NCBI GenBank assembly: GCA_009937445.1
Contig: JAACFM010000009.1
Location: forward strand, 1-46,234
DNA from: Gammaproteobacteria bacterium
Lineage (GTDB): Bacteria > Pseudomonadota > Gammaproteobacteria > Steroidobacterales > Woeseiaceae
Length of the DNA: 46,234 nt
Direction: 5' to 3'
Part shown: positions 44,216 to 46,234 of the stretch, piece by piece
How positions within the stretch are numbered: position 1 is the first letter of the stretch
How the letters are laid out: every line of letters begins with the position of its first letter
Program-made: the position numbers and the translations under genes
Notes under the pieces: generated by a model
The model's input: only the letters and a program-made list of their open reading frames with translations
Told to the model about the DNA's origin: nothing
Database searches by the model: none

Positions 44216-45577
44216 ATGACTCAATTGGACTTAGCTGAATACAAGACACACGCGAAGGCGTTATTGCGTCTTGGCGGGCCGCTGATCGTGAACAATCTGG
44301 CGGTCGCTGGAATGGGGTTCGCCGATGCCGTGATGGCTGGCAGCCTCGGTGCCAGAGAGTTGGCGGCAGTCGCGGTTGGCGGTAGCTTCTGGTTCCTTGG
44401 GTTTACATTGTGTCTGGGCATATTGATGGCCATCTCGCCGATCGTCTCCCGCCATTTCGGGGCGAAAGACTATGATCTGATTGGCCGCTACACACGCCAG
44501 GGGATTTATCTGGCGGTGCTGATGGGCATCCCGTTGATTCTTTTGGGGCAATACGCAGCGGCACCGCTTCTGGAAAGGTTCGGTATCGATCCGGAGTTTC
44601 GCGATCTTACCGTGGGCTATGTCAGTGCAATTATGTACGGCGCACCAGGGATATTCATTTTTCTGGCCTTACGATTTACAACGGAAGGTATTGGCCTGAC
44701 ACGACCGATCATGTTCACGTCGATATTCGCACTGTCGTGCAATGTGTTTCTGAATTACGTGTTGATGTTCGGGCATTTCGGCGCGCCCGCGCTTGGGGCG
44801 GTCGGTTGTGGCTATGCCAGTGCGATATCGATGTGGGCCGTCATGATTGTGTTGGCCGGGTACATGATGACCAGCAAGGTTTATCGACGGTTTCATATAT
44901 TCTCTCGAGTCGCACCGCTGCGCATTTCGGTATTTAAGGAGATCATTTACCTGGGAGTGCCGATAGCGATAACCATTACAGCGGAAGCCGGACTTTTCTC
45001 TGCGGTTTCTATCCTCATGGGCACACGTGGGACTGAAATAACCGCGGCACATCAGATTGCGATTAACTTTTCTTCCACGACTTTCATGATCCCACTTGCA
45101 CTTAGTGGCGCTACGACGGTTATGGTCGGACAATTGCTCGGCGCCGGAAAATTTCGTGAAGCTCGAATAAGCGGTCGGATCGGTATCGCGCTCTGCGCCG
45201 GTGTCATGACTTTGTCTGCCTTGTTTCTGCTGGTCTTCCGAGATGCTGTCGTTGGTCTCTACACCGACGATTCGGCCGTTACCGGCATTGCTCTTAGCCT
45301 GCTTCTGATGGCCGCCATTTTTCAGGTTGCCGACGGTGTGCAGATCGGGGCCGCGGGAGCGCTCAGAGGTTACAAGGACACCGCTTATCCCATGGGAATA
45401 AACATATTCGCGTTCTGGGTACTGGCGTTTCCGCTGGCCTACCTCGCAGCGGTCACCTACAAAGCGCCGCCCAATTTCATCTGGGCGGGCTTTGTGGTCG
45501 GACTTGGCGTTGCGGCAATATTGCTGACCTGGCGATTCAGCCGGCTTTCACGCGCGGCTTTACTCAGGCCGGTTTGA
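44216..45577 (+). CDS. MATE family multidrug/sodium antiporter (NorM-like)
   Basis: 453 residues with 12 hydrophobic segments in two matching six-span halves. The opening GPLIVNNLAVAGMGFADAVM and the second-half EIIYLGVPIAITITAEAGLF are typical of MATE exporters of the NorM type. These use a Na+ or H+ gradient to expel cationic toxins and drugs; the substrate here is not predictable. The ATG at 44216 has only weak ribosome sequence. Its 3' end overlaps the FAD-oxidoreductase gene on the other strand by 14 bases, with no terminator in between. Confidence 0.93.
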   Translation: MTQLDLAEYKTHAKALLRLGGPLIVNNLAVAGMGFADAVMAGSLGARELAAVAVGGSFWFLGFTLCLGILMAISPIVSRHFGAKDYDLIGRYTRQGIYLAVLMGIPLILLGQYAAAPLLERFGIDPEFRDLTVGYVSAIMYGAPGIFIFLALRFTTEGIGLTRPIMFTSIFALSCNVFLNYVLMFGHFGAPALGAVGCGYASAISMWAVMIVLAGYMMTSKVYRRFHIFSRVAPLRISVFKEIIYLGVPIAITITAEAGLFSAVSILMGTRGTEITAAHQIAINFSSTTFMIPLALSGATTVMVGQLLGAGKFREARISGRIGIALCAGVMTLSALFLLVFRDAVVGLYTDDSAVTGIALSLLLMAAIFQVADGVQIGAAGALRGYKDTAYPMGINIFAFWVLAFPLAYLAAVTYKAPPNFIWAGFVVGLGVAAILLTWRFSRLSRAALLRPV

Positions 45578-46234
45578 TGTTCGAGTTCAGTCGGAACAGG
45601 TTGCCAGGGTCATACTTGTTCTTGGCCTCGACGAGTCGCGGATAGTTGTCGCCGTAGTTGCCCTGGGTCTTCTTCTCGGACTCTTCATTGAGGTTTGTGT
45701 AGAAACCAATAATGTAGGGTGAGGCGTCCTTGTAGAAGGCTCGCGCTTTCGCAATTTTCCCGTCCATCACAGTTGGGTCGTCCGAAGCGAACATGATGCC
45801 AAGGTTGAGCGCCGCGTTACGGTGCGAGTAGGCCATCGCATCTGGCGCGACCGTAGCGGGCATGCCGCCGAGATGCTGAAACCAGGAGCCGACCGGATCA
45901 TCTCGATTCATATGATCGACAATCACCTCGGCAAGACCGGCCGAGATTTCGGTGACCAGCCCCGACTTCAGGTAGTACTGTCTGCCATGTCCGAGGGCCA
46001 CGTCCGCACCCGTTTGAAATACGCTGTATTGCATCGCTCCGAGCTCAACCGACCTTGGTTTGGCGAGCTTCATCAGTGGTGCCATTACTTTCTCACCTTC
46101 TGCGTGATCCCCGGCATAAACGACCTGAACGCCAACGAGACGGTTACCGTTTGCATCAACATGCATGTTTGGCTCGATGCTGGCTTCGTCCGGCAGTTCC
46201 GCGGCAAGTTCACCGAAGCCGAGCAGGAAATCAG
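45564..46234 (-). CDS. FAD-linked oxidoreductase (berberine-bridge-like), 5' part cut off by the window edge
   Basis: The frame is open from base 46234 (residues DFLLGFGELAAE lead into the visible part) to a TGA at 45564, so about 223 C-terminal residues are present and the N-terminal FAD-binding domain lies outside. The C-terminal BBE signature is clear: YGDNYPRLVEAKNKYDPGNL and FRLNSNIKPA. An internal ATG at 46166 should not be mistaken for the start. Family members oxidise alcohols, sugars or alkaloid-like substrates with covalently bound FAD; the substrate is unknown. The gene end overlaps the MATE gene end by 14 bases. Confidence 0.85.
   Translation of the reverse strand, partial: DFLLGFGELAAELPDEASIEPNMHVDANGNRLVGVQVVYAGDHAEGEKVMAPLMKLAKPRSVELGAMQYSVFQTGADVALGHGRQYYLKSGLVTEISAGLAEVIVDHMNRDDPVGSWFQHLGGMPATVAPDAMAYSHRNAALNLGIMFASDDPTVMDGKIAKARAFYKDASPYIIGFYTNLNEESEKKTQGNYGDNYPRLVEAKNKYDPGNLFRLNSNIKPA

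Overview
The window reads as ordinary, gene-dense chromosome from a gammaproteobacterium. I base this on gene order and protein families: dprA-smg-topA, def-fmt-rsmB-DUF4390-ntrYX, argS next to an FtsN-like SPOR protein and priA, fused pntA with pntB, an Asp-type HemB, aerobic HemF and a FadI-type thiolase. GC looks mid-50s by eye. The style suggests a marine or soil free-living lineage such as Woeseia/Chromatiales relatives, but that placement is only a guess. I saw no rRNA, tRNA, insertion sequence, prophage, CRISPR array or origin. No gene-free stretch exceeds 300 bases; the longest is about 260 bases before def.

Layout. 1-3400: a truncated thioredoxin-like gene coupled to a methyltransferase, and a large membrane protein joining PEGA, SUMF1-like and alpha/beta-hydrolase domains. 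3410-5272: aroE and hemB. 5413-7189: an ECF sigma factor, an anti-sigma-like DUF3379 protein, and a secreted peptide with nine EGSCG motifs, closed by a perfect hairpin terminator. 7271-12608: tag, a small membrane protein, a secreted subtilase, an AhpD-like protein and a VOC protein. 12605-19555: hemF, tsaC, topA, smg, dprA and a LysM lipoprotein, all on the minus strand. 19817-26782: def, fmt, rsmB, DUF4390 and ntrYX on the plus strand. 26779-32559: a CapA-like lipoprotein, SPOR protein, argS and priA on the minus strand. 32668-34090: a second ECF sigma cassette with DUF3619-like and DUF3106 proteins. 34177-40444: pntAB, an HNH nuclease, a 5'-3' exonuclease, a fructosamine-kinase-like protein and an SDR. 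40441-46234: a VOC protein, hemH, a small membrane-associated protein, a FadI-type thiolase, a MATE exporter and a truncated FAD oxidoreductase.

How the parts work together. Housekeeping dominates: protein N-terminus maturation (def, fmt), rRNA and tRNA modification (rsmB, tsaC), DNA topology, replication restart and transformation (topA, priA, dprA), haem synthesis (hemB, hemF, hemH) and NADPH supply (pntAB). Genes are packed tightly, with many four-base ATGA/TTGA overlaps and four tail-to-tail convergent overlaps.

The most notable item is the 5413-7189 cassette. Its last gene resembles the HvfA/Buf class of precursors for MNIO (DUF692)-modified copper- or metal-binding peptides. It has the export leader and the PFAM..L..GYM segment, but carries EGSCG instead of the usual EGKCG, and no DUF692 or DUF2063 enzyme lies in the window. 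Other points worth a look are the kinase-less SUMF1-hydrolase fusion, the two haem genes each followed by an overlapping VOC gene, the DUF3106 sigma cassette, and an NtrX-like regulator with a degenerate ATPase motif.
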